Assembly: GCA_046049675.1 (NCBI GenBank)
Contig: JBJORA010000041.1
Coordinates: 17,423 to 81,422 of the forward strand
Reading direction: 5' to 3'
DNA length: 64,000 bases
Source: CAIXQW01 sp046049675
Lineage (GTDB): Bacteria; Bacteroidota; Bacteroidia; Chitinophagales; Chitinophagaceae
A program made the translations under genes and the position numbers. The stretch's first letter is position 1. Every line of letters begins with the position of its first letter. Positions 52,493 to 60,751 of the stretch are shown here, one piece after another. The notes below the pieces were generated by a model. That model had not been told where the DNA came from. It did not search any database and saw only the letters and a list, made by a program, of their open reading frames with translations.

Positions 52493-52861
52493 TTAGTATT
52501 TCTTAGGTTTTGTAGCAACAATCTTGAGGGCTAGCACAATACTAAAAACGATGTTTAGTGGGTACAGTGCTTGCGCAGCAATCATCAGATTTTCCGCGTC
52601 TCTTAAATAAAAAAGTATTGCAGTACCTGCGATACTAAGCGCGATGTACACTACCGCCCACCACCATTGCTTTCTCCATGCTAAAAAGCAAAGTAGGGCA
52701 TATACAAACAAAGTAAGGGCACGCAGATAATATCGGGTTTCACTTACATCGCTTGTGTCGCCAATGTCGTACGCAAGTGCTAAAATATGAAAACCAAAAA
52801 TGCAAGCTAGTACAAATTGCCATGGCGAGATACTAGCTAAGGTGTTTAGAAGATTGCGCAT
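52493..52861 (-). CDS. Hypothetical four-helix membrane protein
   Basis: A 122-residue protein with four hydrophobic segments (FVLACIFGFHILALAY; YLRALTLFVYALLCFLAW; WWWAVVYIALSIAGTAILF; LNIVFSIVLALKIV). No family is recognised. The C-terminus is short and basic (KPKKY). It is translated just ahead of the BtuF-like gene (3-bp gap), so it may be a membrane partner, though this is inference. A box TAAATTGC lies upstream. Confidence 0.75.
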   Translation of the reverse strand: MRNLLNTLASISPWQFVLACIFGFHILALAYDIGDTSDVSETRYYLRALTLFVYALLCFLAWRKQWWWAVVYIALSIAGTAILFYLRDAENLMIAAQALYPLNIVFSIVLALKIVATKPKKY

Positions 52862-53020
52862 TATGATGCTGCAATTTACTACAATGGATAGGAACTGCTT
52901 TCATCTACTTGAATTTTTATGGCTTATGCCGATATTTTGCTACTTTATCTATAACAATATCGCTTTTTATCGTCTTGAGGATAATTGATGTACTTTCCAC
53001 ATAAATAATACATACTACAG

Positions 53021-53028
53021 TAAATTTG
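53021..53028 (+). promoter_or_regulatory. -7 box TAAATTTG, lipoprotein-DUF5723 operon
   Basis: An exact TAnnTTTG match ending 2 nt before one ATG and 8 nt before the next (53037). It makes the second ATG the likely start. Confidence 0.6.
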
Positions 53029-53036
53029 TAATGCGT

Positions 53037-54641
53037 ATGAACACGAAACCTATTATCGCTATGCTGTTTTGTTGCCTTATCCTTGCTTCGAGCTGCATTA
53101 AGGACTTAGCAAAAATTAAGGAAGTTAAGTTAGAAGAAGATTTAGACAGCGATTGGGTAATACCCTTAGTAAAGTCCAAGCTGGAATTAAAAAGCTTATT
53201 GCTAGATTCGCTTGCTAATTTTTATATTGATGGCAATGGCCTGTACAATGTTTTTTACAAAGCACCGCCATATAGCGTCAGTGCAAAGTCTTTGATGTCT
53301 ATACCGAATATTAATCTTGCTAGTATAAGTTTTGGACTCAGTAATCAACTAAATATGACAAGTTGGAGTGGCAGTGTGACAGATTCTTTTTCGGCAATTT
53401 GTAACTACAACGACGGAACAGGTGCCCAACTACAGCATATACAACTCAAGGCGGCGTTGTTATCTGGTTCAATCTATGTAGATTTTCAGCACAACTTTAG
53501 TGGTACTGTAAGCTTTCCTAGCATTACAAAAGCTGGTCAGCCGCTTGTTTTGCCTGTAACGATTAACCATCCTAACTCAAATTTTGTAATAAATCAAAGT
53601 CTTGCAGATTATACAATAGACCTTACCACAGTTGCGCCAGGATATAATCGTGTGCCGTACATAATCAATTATACATTAAATGGCACGGGCAATGCTATAA
53701 GTGGCAATAACTCCATCATTGCAAATCTGGAAATTAAGAACATCAGTTTTGGCTTTGCTGATGGTTTTATTGGCTTTCGTACTTTTAGTGTTGCTTTGGA
53801 CACTGTTAATATCGGAATCTTCAAAGATATTAGCAATGCTGGTATTGAATTTGTAAATCCTACACTTCTTTTTGATACGCGCAGCAGTATTGGGGCTTCT
53901 GCTAAAGCCTATTTCAATAATTTTAGTGCACACTTAAAAGACGGCACTGCACTGCCGCTAACAGGTAGCTTTTTTGGTAATCCGCTTGCATTTCCTGGGC
54001 CAACTACCATTGGCGCAAATGCCTTCAATGCTTACGCAGCAGACAAGAACAACAGCAATATACAAAGTGTGATAAGCGCAGGTCCAAGCAAATTCGTAGG
54101 AAAGATTTCCGCAGTTATCAATCCAAGTGGCACTATGCCTAGTTATAATTTTATAGCTGATACGAGCAGTGTACACATTCAAACTACACTGATTTTACCA
54201 GCTTGGATGCGTATAGATAGTAGCACAGTTTCAAAATCGTTTAGCTTGCCTGACCTGCCGCAAGACACAAGCGTCATTGAAACTTTAGAGATTAAAGTAA
54301 AGGTAGAAAATGCTATACCGGTTACAAATAAGCTTCAAGTCTACTTTGAAAATGCAAGTGGCAATACCATTGACTCGCTCTTTGTTGGTTACCCTGAGAT
54401 ATTTCCAGAAGCTAATGTAAATAGCAATGGTGAGATTATTGCGCCAGCAACGAAATATGTGATTGTGAAATTGACACGCCAGCAATACATTAATATTGCA
54501 AGTAATGCCGTAAATGCTACAATTAAATCTAGTTTCAAAACGAGTGGCAACGGTGCTGTGAAGATTCGCGATGTAGACTATATCAATGTGAACATGGCTG
54601 CCCGCGCTTTATTGAAATTAAGCGTAAAGCTTACACCTTAA
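53037..54641 (+). CDS. Large lipoprotein of unknown function
   Basis: A 534-residue exported lipoprotein. The signal sequence is MLFCCLILASSC with a good lipobox (LASSC), giving a lipidated Cys near residue 20. The rest is beta-rich with Asn/Ser/Thr (SNFVINQSLADYTIDLTTVA; NPLAFPGPTTIGANAF) and has no recognised domain. A DUF5723 barrel gene follows 13 bp downstream, so the pair is probably an outer-membrane lipoprotein plus its barrel or export partner. The start at 53037 was chosen from the promoter position. Confidence 0.8.
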   Translation: MNTKPIIAMLFCCLILASSCIKDLAKIKEVKLEEDLDSDWVIPLVKSKLELKSLLLDSLANFYIDGNGLYNVFYKAPPYSVSAKSLMSIPNINLASISFGLSNQLNMTSWSGSVTDSFSAICNYNDGTGAQLQHIQLKAALLSGSIYVDFQHNFSGTVSFPSITKAGQPLVLPVTINHPNSNFVINQSLADYTIDLTTVAPGYNRVPYIINYTLNGTGNAISGNNSIIANLEIKNISFGFADGFIGFRTFSVALDTVNIGIFKDISNAGIEFVNPTLLFDTRSSIGASAKAYFNNFSAHLKDGTALPLTGSFFGNPLAFPGPTTIGANAFNAYAADKNNSNIQSVISAGPSKFVGKISAVINPSGTMPSYNFIADTSSVHIQTTLILPAWMRIDSSTVSKSFSLPDLPQDTSVIETLEIKVKVENAIPVTNKLQVYFENASGNTIDSLFVGYPEIFPEANVNSNGEIIAPATKYVIVKLTRQQYINIASNAVNATIKSSFKTSGNGAVKIRDVDYINVNMAARALLKLSVKLTP

Positions 54642-54654
54642 ACTTAGCCCTTTC

Positions 54655-56055
54655 ATGAAGTATACGATTTATTTGATACTACTATTTAGCGCTTACAGTT
54701 GCTGCGCACAGACAGAAGAGATTCTTCGCTTTTTGCCACAGGTACAACAAAGCATGTGGTCTACGCCTACTAATAGAAACGACAGCAAGGTGAGTGTTAG
54801 CTTGCCTCTTGCCTCTCAAGTCAATCTTGGTGTCTTTAATAGTGGTTTTCTGCTCTCTGACCTTTATACCTTGCGTGGCGACACAGCTGTGATAAGCCTT
54901 GGTAATACGATTGATAATTTAAGAGATGATAATTTAATTGGTGTGAATCTTAACTATGGCATTTTATCAGCACACGTCAATAAAAAAGGTACAGGTGTGG
55001 GGTTTAGTGTAAACGATAGGCTGAGTGTAAAACTAATTTATCCTGGAGCGCTAGCCAAGTTCATTAAAGATGGCAACGGCGCAACAATGGGAGTGCCGCA
55101 AAATGTTGGTGGATTCAAGTTTCACATGAATTACTACCGCGAATGTGCATTGCATCTGCAACAAGAAGTCGGCAAGTTTACTTTTGCTGTAAGCCCGAAG
55201 CTACTATTTGGTCAAGCGAATATCTATACGCGACGCAGCGAACTTAGTATTCTTACAGATACATCCTATTTCAAGATTACAGGCACTAGCGAGCTTGATA
55301 TTTCTGCTGCTGGCCTTGACACAAGTTTACTTACAAGTAACCTTAACGCAAATGGTATTGCTAGTACATTGTTCAATAAGCAGAATATGGGTTTTGGCAT
55401 TAATATCGGAGCGTCTTATCTACTTAGTAGTAGAATTACCGTTGCCGCTGGTATTAATGATTTAGGTAGTATTAAATGGCGCGATAATGTAATTAACCTA
55501 AAGAGCGATAAAGCACAAGTGAGTTTTGAAGGCATAGATTTAGCACAACTAACAAGCACCACAGATGGCGGATATGTGAAAGTATTAGATTCTCTCAAGA
55601 ACTTCTTTAAGCTTACTGAAGTTAATAATCTTGCGTATAGAACGCCACTTGCCACACAATTCTACGCGCTTGGCAGCTACCAACTCCGCAGAGCACATGG
55701 TTTTGGCGCGAGTTTAGTAGTTGGTAGCTTTAATAAAAAAGCGATGCCTTCTTTTACTGCAAGTTACCAGTTTACACCTAGTAGAAATTTTATGTTTGCT
55801 GCTAGTTATACTGCCAAGAGATTTGCACCTGCTAATCTTGGTGCTGCTGTTGTGTTAAGAGGTATAGGCACGCAATGGTTTTTTGCAACGGATAATATTT
55901 TGTCAGCTTTTACGCCTTTAAGCAGTAGGAGCAGCAGTTTTACACTTGGTATGAATTTGGTTTTTGGTAAGCACCGAACATTAGCACAACGCAAGTATCC
56001 AGATATTGGTGTGATTTCTGAGTATGATGATAGTGGTAGATTGAAGAAGGAGTAA
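54655..56055 (+). CDS. DUF5723 family outer membrane protein
   Basis: A 466-residue exported barrel-like protein. The signal peptide ends CCAQ. The family opening FLPQVQQSMWSTPTNRND is followed by alternating strands such as NLNYGILSAHVNKKGTGVGF and VSPKLLFGQANIYTRR, then INIGASYLLSSRITVAAGIN and LGMNLVFGKH. DUF5723 is known mainly from Bacteroidota and may act in T9SS- or gliding-related envelope functions, but that is not proven. Operon with the upstream lipoprotein gene; its end is 9 bp from the convergent nadV stop. Confidence 0.85.
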   Translation: MKYTIYLILLFSAYSCCAQTEEILRFLPQVQQSMWSTPTNRNDSKVSVSLPLASQVNLGVFNSGFLLSDLYTLRGDTAVISLGNTIDNLRDDNLIGVNLNYGILSAHVNKKGTGVGFSVNDRLSVKLIYPGALAKFIKDGNGATMGVPQNVGGFKFHMNYYRECALHLQQEVGKFTFAVSPKLLFGQANIYTRRSELSILTDTSYFKITGTSELDISAAGLDTSLLTSNLNANGIASTLFNKQNMGFGINIGASYLLSSRITVAAGINDLGSIKWRDNVINLKSDKAQVSFEGIDLAQLTSTTDGGYVKVLDSLKNFFKLTEVNNLAYRTPLATQFYALGSYQLRRAHGFGASLVVGSFNKKAMPSFTASYQFTPSRNFMFAASYTAKRFAPANLGAAVVLRGIGTQWFFATDNILSAFTPLSSRSSSFTLGMNLVFGKHRTLAQRKYPDIGVISEYDDSGRLKKE

Positions 56056-56064
56056 GGGTGAGGC

Positions 56065-57516
56065 TTAGTTGTTCAATCGGTGTCTAATATCCTCTAAAGT
56101 GTGATCCACCAATAGTTTACCATCTCTGAAAACTTCTTTTAACTCTCCCTCATTTTCTTGCAACCAGCTTACCTGGTCAACTAATTTATACTTATCATCT
56201 TGCAGTTCTATTTTTAGTAAGCCTTTTGCAGATTTTTTTGTGCCGTCGTCAGTTATGGGATCTTTAAATATCTCTCTACCTATGCCATTTACTTCTCCGT
56301 AAGTTGCCTTCATTGCAAACCCAAATGTGTCTCTTGTGTTGTATTGATAGGTAAATGAACCAATACCCAATACAATATTTGTTGAAGCAAACCCTTTTGC
56401 TTGGAGGCGAGTACAAATAGCTGTTGCTCTTTCAATTGTGATGCTATCGCCATAGATAGCACCAACATGCGGGTCTAGTTCTTTATATCCCTTTTCATTG
56501 ATGTGACCACCAAAAGTGTCCCACAATAATTCTATCACACCTTTTTGCTCGCATGGGTTCTTACTATTCGTATTGCCACAAATAATATCTACAGGATCGC
56601 CGCTGTCAGGGCGTATTACAAGTTTACCATCTCTTGCAAGAATAACAGCCTTGAGCTTTGGCAAATAGTCAGTAAGTACTTTCCATAAGTCCCAAGTATC
56701 GGATACTACAGAAACAATACCATTTGGATACACATCGGTAATAAGTCTCTTAAAGGTACCTAATTCGTCTTCTAGCGTGCCCATGCACATTACGCTGTGC
56801 TCAGTTGCTGCAACTGATCCTCCTATTATTTCACTGTCGGAATTAGCATTGTAGTATTTTTCCAAAAGGTCTATGGCAGGAATTGTGTCGGTACCTTTAA
56901 AACTAAGTAGGTGACCACACGCAGAAATCATGCTAGCTTCTATGCCAGCCATTCCTCGCATTGAAAAATCGTGTCCTTGCCAGTCTACAAAGGCTGCTGC
57001 AGAAGAGGTTTCGTGGGCAAACTTGTCCAAAATATCCCTATATTGTTTTGCAATTGTTGCAGAGGTGCAAGGCATCCACACTACTGCTGAAACCAAAGTC
57101 TCGAAATAATTGGTTAGCCAAAAGAACTCAGGAAGTGTATTGTACATCGTAAACATTGGCACTCGTACAGGTACTTGGGCTCCCTCTGGTAGTGCTTTAA
57201 TTACCATAGGTATGTAGCCTAAATCGTGCAAAGCTTCAATATGTGCTGCGCCAACTTGGTTTGCTCCTAAATAGTTGTCTATACGACGCTTGTATTCTGC
57301 AACAACCTTTTCCTTTGGTTGTTTAAAGAAATGATTCTCGAAGTCTTCTAGGATATACTTTTTAATAAAGTATTGAAGTCCAAAAAACACGACACTGTCA
57401 ATATCAGATAAACGGCTTTTACGTGGTGTCCAATTTGAGTACACCAAGCTAGTGCCTTCAGGGTATTGTCTTCTATGGTCTACTTTGTAGCCATCGGTTA
57501 AGAGTAGTGGATTCAT
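56065..57516 (-). CDS. nadV: Nicotinamide phosphoribosyltransferase (NAMPT)
   Basis: Condenses nicotinamide with PRPP to give NMN, the nicotinamide-salvage route to NAD+. The 483-residue protein matches NAMPT in length and order: LTDGYKVDHRRQYPEG with YSNWTPRKSR at the N-terminus, FGLQYFIKKYIL, DFSMRGMAGIEASMISACGH, SFKGTDTIPAIDLLEKYYNA, the ATEHSVMCMGT line with the active-site His (human His247 equivalent by position), VVSDTWDLWKVLTDYL, and VIRPDSGDPVDI (human Arg311 region). It is encoded 58 bp behind prs, which supplies its PRPP, and both are under NrtR operators. No adenylyltransferase gene is in the locus. Confidence 0.96.
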   Translation of the reverse strand: MNPLLLTDGYKVDHRRQYPEGTSLVYSNWTPRKSRLSDIDSVVFFGLQYFIKKYILEDFENHFFKQPKEKVVAEYKRRIDNYLGANQVGAAHIEALHDLGYIPMVIKALPEGAQVPVRVPMFTMYNTLPEFFWLTNYFETLVSAVVWMPCTSATIAKQYRDILDKFAHETSSAAAFVDWQGHDFSMRGMAGIEASMISACGHLLSFKGTDTIPAIDLLEKYYNANSDSEIIGGSVAATEHSVMCMGTLEDELGTFKRLITDVYPNGIVSVVSDTWDLWKVLTDYLPKLKAVILARDGKLVIRPDSGDPVDIICGNTNSKNPCEQKGVIELLWDTFGGHINEKGYKELDPHVGAIYGDSITIERATAICTRLQAKGFASTNIVLGIGSFTYQYNTRDTFGFAMKATYGEVNGIGREIFKDPITDDGTKKSAKGLLKIELQDDKYKLVDQVSWLQENEGELKEVFRDGKLLVDHTLEDIRHRLNN

Positions 57517-57574
57517 TTGTATTATTTGATTTTACAATAAAGCTAGCACGTGTGGTACTGGTGAAATTTCGATT

Positions 57575-58414
57575 TTAATATATTGGCAAACATTCATTAA
57601 GCTTGATCTGAACAACCTTATCATTTGAAATATCTTGCACACTATCGGTAGTAAAAATTTTGCTGAAGCTAGATAGACTATCGAATCCTTTACTAAAGAT
57701 GCCGTGACTAACAGCTAGGAAAATTTCACCGGCGCCTTTTGCCTTAAGTACTTCAGCTAGGCCAATAAAAGTGCCACCGCCATCACAAATGTCATCAACG
57801 ATTAGACAATCTCTGCCGTTTAAGCTTTCGGCGTACACCTTGAATTCTGTAAGTTTTCCTGTTGCAGTATTTCTATGCTTGCTGCACTCTACTACTTCAA
57901 TATTATCTAAATGTTCTGATAACTTGTATATCTTCTTCAGTGCTCCACCGTCAGGAGAAATCAGAGTAAGTTTTTTGCCAATTCTTGAAATAACTAAATC
58001 GATAAACTTGTGATTACTAAATGCAGTGCAGTTCTGTAGTAATGCAGCAGTCACATCTGAATGGGCATCGTATGTGAAGACTTTATTAAACCCAAATGCA
58101 TTGATGATATCTGTATAAACCTTAACCGTTAGTGCCTCTCCTGGTTGCATTACACGGTCTTGGCGAGCTGCCGGGAAATAGGGTATAAGTAGCTTATCTA
58201 GCGTAGCACCCATTCGCTTTAGAGCGTCTACGGCAACGCATAACAAGCCTAGATCGTTAAATGAATTGAGCCTATGGGTTACATTGATGGGGTCACTTTC
58301 ATTAATAGCACTAGTTATCTTGATGTGAGGCTCGCCGCCAGAAAACAAGTGCGCATCAAAGCTGATTTCTTCTCCTGCTAAAGGTTTGAAATGTCTATCT
58401 AAGTTTAAGTTCAT
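57575..58414 (-). CDS. prs: Ribose-phosphate pyrophosphokinase, NAD-salvage-associated form
   Basis: Makes PRPP from ribose-5-phosphate and ATP; here it likely feeds the adjacent NAMPT. The 279-residue protein is about 30 residues shorter than housekeeping PRPP synthetases and diverges at the N-terminus, but keeps FSGGEPHIKI, LIPYFPAARQDRVMQPGEAL (ATP/flexible loop), TYDAHSDVTAAL (metal-binding DxH) and the PRPP loop CLIVDDICDGGGTFIG. The housekeeping KxR region of class I enzymes is altered. The pairing nadV-prs also occurs in some large phages and bacteria. It is transcribed from a TATATTTG box that overlaps a 21-bp palindrome, the putative NrtR operator. Confidence 0.94.
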   Translation of the reverse strand: MNLNLDRHFKPLAGEEISFDAHLFSGGEPHIKITSAINESDPINVTHRLNSFNDLGLLCVAVDALKRMGATLDKLLIPYFPAARQDRVMQPGEALTVKVYTDIINAFGFNKVFTYDAHSDVTAALLQNCTAFSNHKFIDLVISRIGKKLTLISPDGGALKKIYKLSEHLDNIEVVECSKHRNTATGKLTEFKVYAESLNGRDCLIVDDICDGGGTFIGLAEVLKAKGAGEIFLAVSHGIFSKGFDSLSSFSKIFTTDSVQDISNDKVVQIKLNECLPIY

Positions 58415-58424
58415 TGATTGCTAT

Positions 58425-58445
58425 TTTGTGTAAATTATACGCAAA
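58425..58445. promoter_or_regulatory. Putative NrtR operator 1
   Basis: TTTGTGTAA-ATT-ATACGCAAA is a 21-bp near-palindrome (two mismatched arm positions). It overlaps the prs -7 box at 58442-58449, so a bound repressor would block RNA polymerase. Confidence 0.65.
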
Positions 58446-58449
58446 TATA
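58442..58449 (-). promoter_or_regulatory. -7 box TATATTTG, prs-nadV operon
   Basis: An exact TAnnTTTG match, with T-rich TTTGTTTG around -33. It overlaps operator 1 by 4 bp. Confidence 0.65.
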
Positions 58450-58475
58450 AACAGCGTTTTACAAACAAACAAATA

Positions 58476-58496
58476 TTTGCGTAAAAATTACGCAAA
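58476..58496. promoter_or_regulatory. Putative NrtR operator 2
   Basis: TTTGCGTAA-AAA-TTACGCAAA is a perfect 21-bp palindrome (9-bp arms, 3-bp centre) overlapping the stop codon of nrtR. Its centre is 51 bp from that of operator 1, close to five helical turns, so two repressor dimers could face the same side. Confidence 0.7.
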
Positions 58497-59180
58497 GTCT
58501 ATTTCAAAGATGAATCCATTTTTGACTAGGGTTCCATATTTTTTCTTATTAAATTTAAATAGCTTTGCTGGTCTGCCGCTCTTATTGCTGCTAAACTTAG
58601 CCGTTTCCTCTAGCAAGCCAAAGCTTAAGATCTTTTTTCTGAAATTACGCCTATCAATTTCGCAGCCAAGAATACTACAGTATAAATTTTCTAGGTCTGA
58701 AAATGGAAATTCCCTTGGCAGCAAATCGAAGCCTATTGGTTCGTATGTAAGTTTACTTCGAAGTCTTTTAAGTGCAAATTCAATGATATGCTTATGGTCA
58801 AACGCTAGTTCTGGCAAGTGCGAAACAGGGTACCACTGTGCTTCTTGAGCATCGCTACCTGCAATTGGCACAAGCTTAGCGGCATCAACCAGGGCAAAAT
58901 AAGCCACTGAAATTGTATGGCCTCTAGGGTCGCGATTAACATCGTCGCCAAAGGTGTATAGTTGCTCTAAGTAGTTTATGCTTACCGATGCTTCTTCACT
59001 TAGCTCACGTTTTACTGCCTCTGAAAGTGATTCTTCATTCTTTACAAAGCCGCCAACTAGAGCCCATTGATCTTTAAGTTCGCCGTACTTCTGCTTTATA
59101 AGAAGGACCTGCAGTTGTGAATTGGAATATCCAAATACGACCGCATCTACAGCTACCTTAATGCCTTGCTTGAACTTCAT
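58488..59180 (-). CDS. nrtR: NrtR-type NUDIX transcriptional regulator of NAD metabolism
   Basis: A 230-residue repressor with an N-terminal Nudix-like domain (VLLIKQKYGELKDQWALVGG, then the altered Nudix box VKRELSEEASVSINYLEQLY) and a C-terminal winged-helix DNA-binding domain (DFLPREF-type line LLPREFPFSDLENLY, RRNFRKKILSFGLL). Known NrtR proteins bind ADP-ribose, which releases them from operators of NAD genes. It sits directly upstream of prs-nadV; two palindromes lie between its end and prs. Its own promoter (59201) shows no palindrome, so it is probably expressed constitutively. The name is inferred from domains plus context. Confidence 0.9.
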   Translation of the reverse strand: MKFKQGIKVAVDAVVFGYSNSQLQVLLIKQKYGELKDQWALVGGFVKNEESLSEAVKRELSEEASVSINYLEQLYTFGDDVNRDPRGHTISVAYFALVDAAKLVPIAGSDAQEAQWYPVSHLPELAFDHKHIIEFALKRLRSKLTYEPIGFDLLPREFPFSDLENLYCSILGCEIDRRNFRKKILSFGLLEETAKFSSNKSGRPAKLFKFNKKKYGTLVKNGFIFEIDFA

Positions 59181-59200
59181 TTCAAATTACTAAATCACAG

Positions 59201-59208
59201 CAAATATA
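59201..59208 (-). promoter_or_regulatory. -7 box TATATTTG, nrtR
   Basis: An exact TAnnTTTG match, 20 nt before the nrtR ATG; no copy of the 21-bp palindrome nearby. Confidence 0.6.
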
Positions 59209-59303
59209 ACAGTAAAGTCTTAGCATTTATGTTGTGCTTAGCACCATCCCGCAAGCTCGTGAACTTGTAGGGGAGTATGTTAGTACTGCAAACTGATGAG
59301 AGG

Positions 59304-59377
59304 TGATCCGGCTTGGATTCGAACCAAGGGCCTACAGCTTAGAAGGCTGTTGCTCTATCCTGCTGAGCTACCGGACC
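59304..59377 (-). tRNA. tRNA-Arg (anticodon TCT)
   Basis: Reads AGA (and AGG) codons. Read on the minus strand, the 74-nt gene folds as a cloverleaf: acceptor GGTCCGG / CCGGATC (one G-U), D arm with GTAGCTCAGCAGGATAGAGC, anticodon stem ACAGC / GCTGT with loop CTTCTAA, and T arm CTTGG-TTCGAAT-CCAAG. CCA is not encoded. A -7 box TAACTTTG lies upstream. Confidence 0.95.
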
Positions 59378-59401
59378 ATTTTTATACCTTAAAAAGGCAC
59401 G

Positions 59402-59409
59402 CAAAGTTA
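59402..59409 (-). promoter_or_regulatory. -7 box TAACTTTG, tRNA-Arg
   Basis: An exact TAnnTTTG match, 24 nt before the tRNA 5' end. Confidence 0.6.
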
Positions 59410-59443
59410 GTAAAAGTTTAGGAACTAAGCAGCTTTAACTTGC

Positions 59444-59475
59444 CGGATTTTGTAGCTTCAAGCTGCTATAATCCG
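59444..59475. other. Imperfect hairpin between lipoprotein gene and tRNA-Arg
   Basis: CGGATT ... AATCCG arms, with an inner GTAGC / GCTGC pairing. No T run follows, so it is not a classic terminator. Confidence 0.35.
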
Positions 59476-59522
59476 AGTAGTTTTTTCCATACAATGCCCA
59501 ACAGAAGTGGCCTTACACAGCA

Positions 59523-59552
59523 TAGCCGATAGAGTTTTACCTCTACCGGCTA
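59523..59552. other. 12-bp hairpin downstream of lipoprotein gene
   Basis: TAGCCGATAGAG and CTCTACCGGCTA pair at 11 of 12 positions around TTTTAC. It lies about 90 bp behind the stop of the minus-strand lipoprotein gene and could end its transcript or be an RNA structure. Confidence 0.4.
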
Positions 59553-59643
59553 GTATTTGTGTTTGGTTTTGCAGGGTGTAAGGGTGTTGTTAGCGGTAGT
59601 TTACTATAGAGGTACTAGCGCTAAATATGCTGGAATTTTGCAT

Positions 59644-60138
59644 TTAGTACTTGGCACTAAATACGCCGTTAGCAGCCATACATGTTTTGCCGCTATTTCC
59701 ATCTTCAAGCATTTTACCTTCAAATGTGCCTTCAATGGCAGTTGCATCGGACTTGGTAATCGTAAAAGTAAACCCGCCACTTTCGTCGGCACCATAGCCT
59801 ATTTGCTGGTTGTTGTCTACAATGCCAAAGGTTACAGGCTGATTGCTAAAGTCTTTCATATTGTATGTGCCTGGCGTAATATCCAAAGGCAGTTGTATTG
59901 TAAAAGTTACAATATCTGTAGGCTTTGCATTTGATGCAAGTAGAGAAATGGCAATTGTTTTTGTAACTGTACTTGCAGTAGTGTTGCTTGTAAAAGTTTT
60001 GGTATAGTCGCCATTAAAGTCGGCGCTAATATTACAGCGTCCAGAAGATAATTGGGTGGTTTTAATGCAAGAGGCAAGCACAATAGCTAAGGTGCATAGC
60101 GCTACGATTACTCCAAGGATGATATACTTCTTTTGCAT
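59644..60138 (-). CDS. Small lipoprotein of unknown function
   Basis: A 164-residue exported lipoprotein. The signal sequence is YIILGVIVALCTLAIVLASC with lipobox LASC (Cys near residue 24). The mature part is a beta-rich single domain: DFNGDYTKTFTSNTTASTVT, IQLPLDITPGTYNMKDFSNQ and GGFTFTITKSDATAIEGTFE. I do not recognise a characterised member. It has its own -7 box, and structured non-coding sequence follows it. Confidence 0.85.
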   Translation of the reverse strand: MQKKYIILGVIVALCTLAIVLASCIKTTQLSSGRCNISADFNGDYTKTFTSNTTASTVTKTIAISLLASNAKPTDIVTFTIQLPLDITPGTYNMKDFSNQPVTFGIVDNNQQIGYGADESGGFTFTITKSDATAIEGTFEGKMLEDGNSGKTCMAANGVFSAKY

Positions 60139-60158
60139 AATATACTTATTGATATTGG

Positions 60159-60166
60159 CAAAAGTA
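60159..60166 (-). promoter_or_regulatory. -7 box TACTTTTG, small lipoprotein gene
   Basis: An exact TAnnTTTG match, 20 nt before the ATG at 60138. Confidence 0.6.
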
Positions 60167-60233
60167 TTTGTAATAGCAAGCGAGTCCTATACTCGCATTA
60201 GAGTATTTTATTCCATCTTATTCAAACAGATGC

Positions 60234-60746
60234 TTAGCTCGCTGTGGCGGTAATGCGCTGCCACAACCACGATTCATTTAATGGCACTAACCATTTTTCT
60301 TCAAACTCTTGTTTGCTCAGTACGGTATTATTAAACAAAAGTGTATCAGTTTCTATATAACCATTTTGCAAGGCGTAACTTACTTGGCTCATCGGCAAGG
60401 GTTGCACTTTGTCTTTTACCAAGAAGCTGAGCTGCAAACGATCAAACAAGTTGACATTGTACTGTCTTTCAAAACTTTTGATAAGGCGTACCATACCATC
60501 GGTACTACAGCCGCTGACTCCACTTGCATTTTCGTCGGCAACAACCACTACAAAATAATTGAAAACACATTTAGCCCATCCTTTTACTGGTGTGCCGTGA
60601 CTTTGCCATTGTACATAAAAATTATGCAATTGCTCGTCTATTTCTCGTACCTCGGTATCCTGAAAAGGGCGATTGCTTTGAAAAATCCACAATCTGCTAT
60701 TGGCTGCAAAATCTGCGGGAATAATATTAGCTACTTTATCTACCAT
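60234..60746 (-). CDS. Conserved hypothetical protein behind the Fe-S operon
   Basis: A 170-residue soluble protein without a known domain. It carries IPADFAANSRLWIFQSNRPF, then LHNFYVQWQSHGTPVKGWAK, CSTDGMVRLIKSFERQYNVN and TLLFNNTVLSKQEFEEKW, a layout I recall from conserved Bacteroidota proteins, some of which are mislabelled as ABC transporter ATPases although they have no Walker motif. It starts 5 bp after the stop of the CCG-domain gene, forming a three-gene operon with the iron-sulfur proteins. Function unknown. Confidence 0.8.
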   Translation of the reverse strand: MVDKVANIIPADFAANSRLWIFQSNRPFQDTEVREIDEQLHNFYVQWQSHGTPVKGWAKCVFNYFVVVVADENASGVSGCSTDGMVRLIKSFERQYNVNLFDRLQLSFLVKDKVQPLPMSQVSYALQNGYIETDTLLFNNTVLSKQEFEEKWLVPLNESWLWQRITATAS

Positions 60747-60751
60747 AACAA

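Noticed and set aside
52862..52988. Short plus-strand ORF (about 41 codons) between two divergent genes
   Set aside because: It overlaps the promoter region of the four-helix membrane gene, has no box of its own, and its composition looks random.
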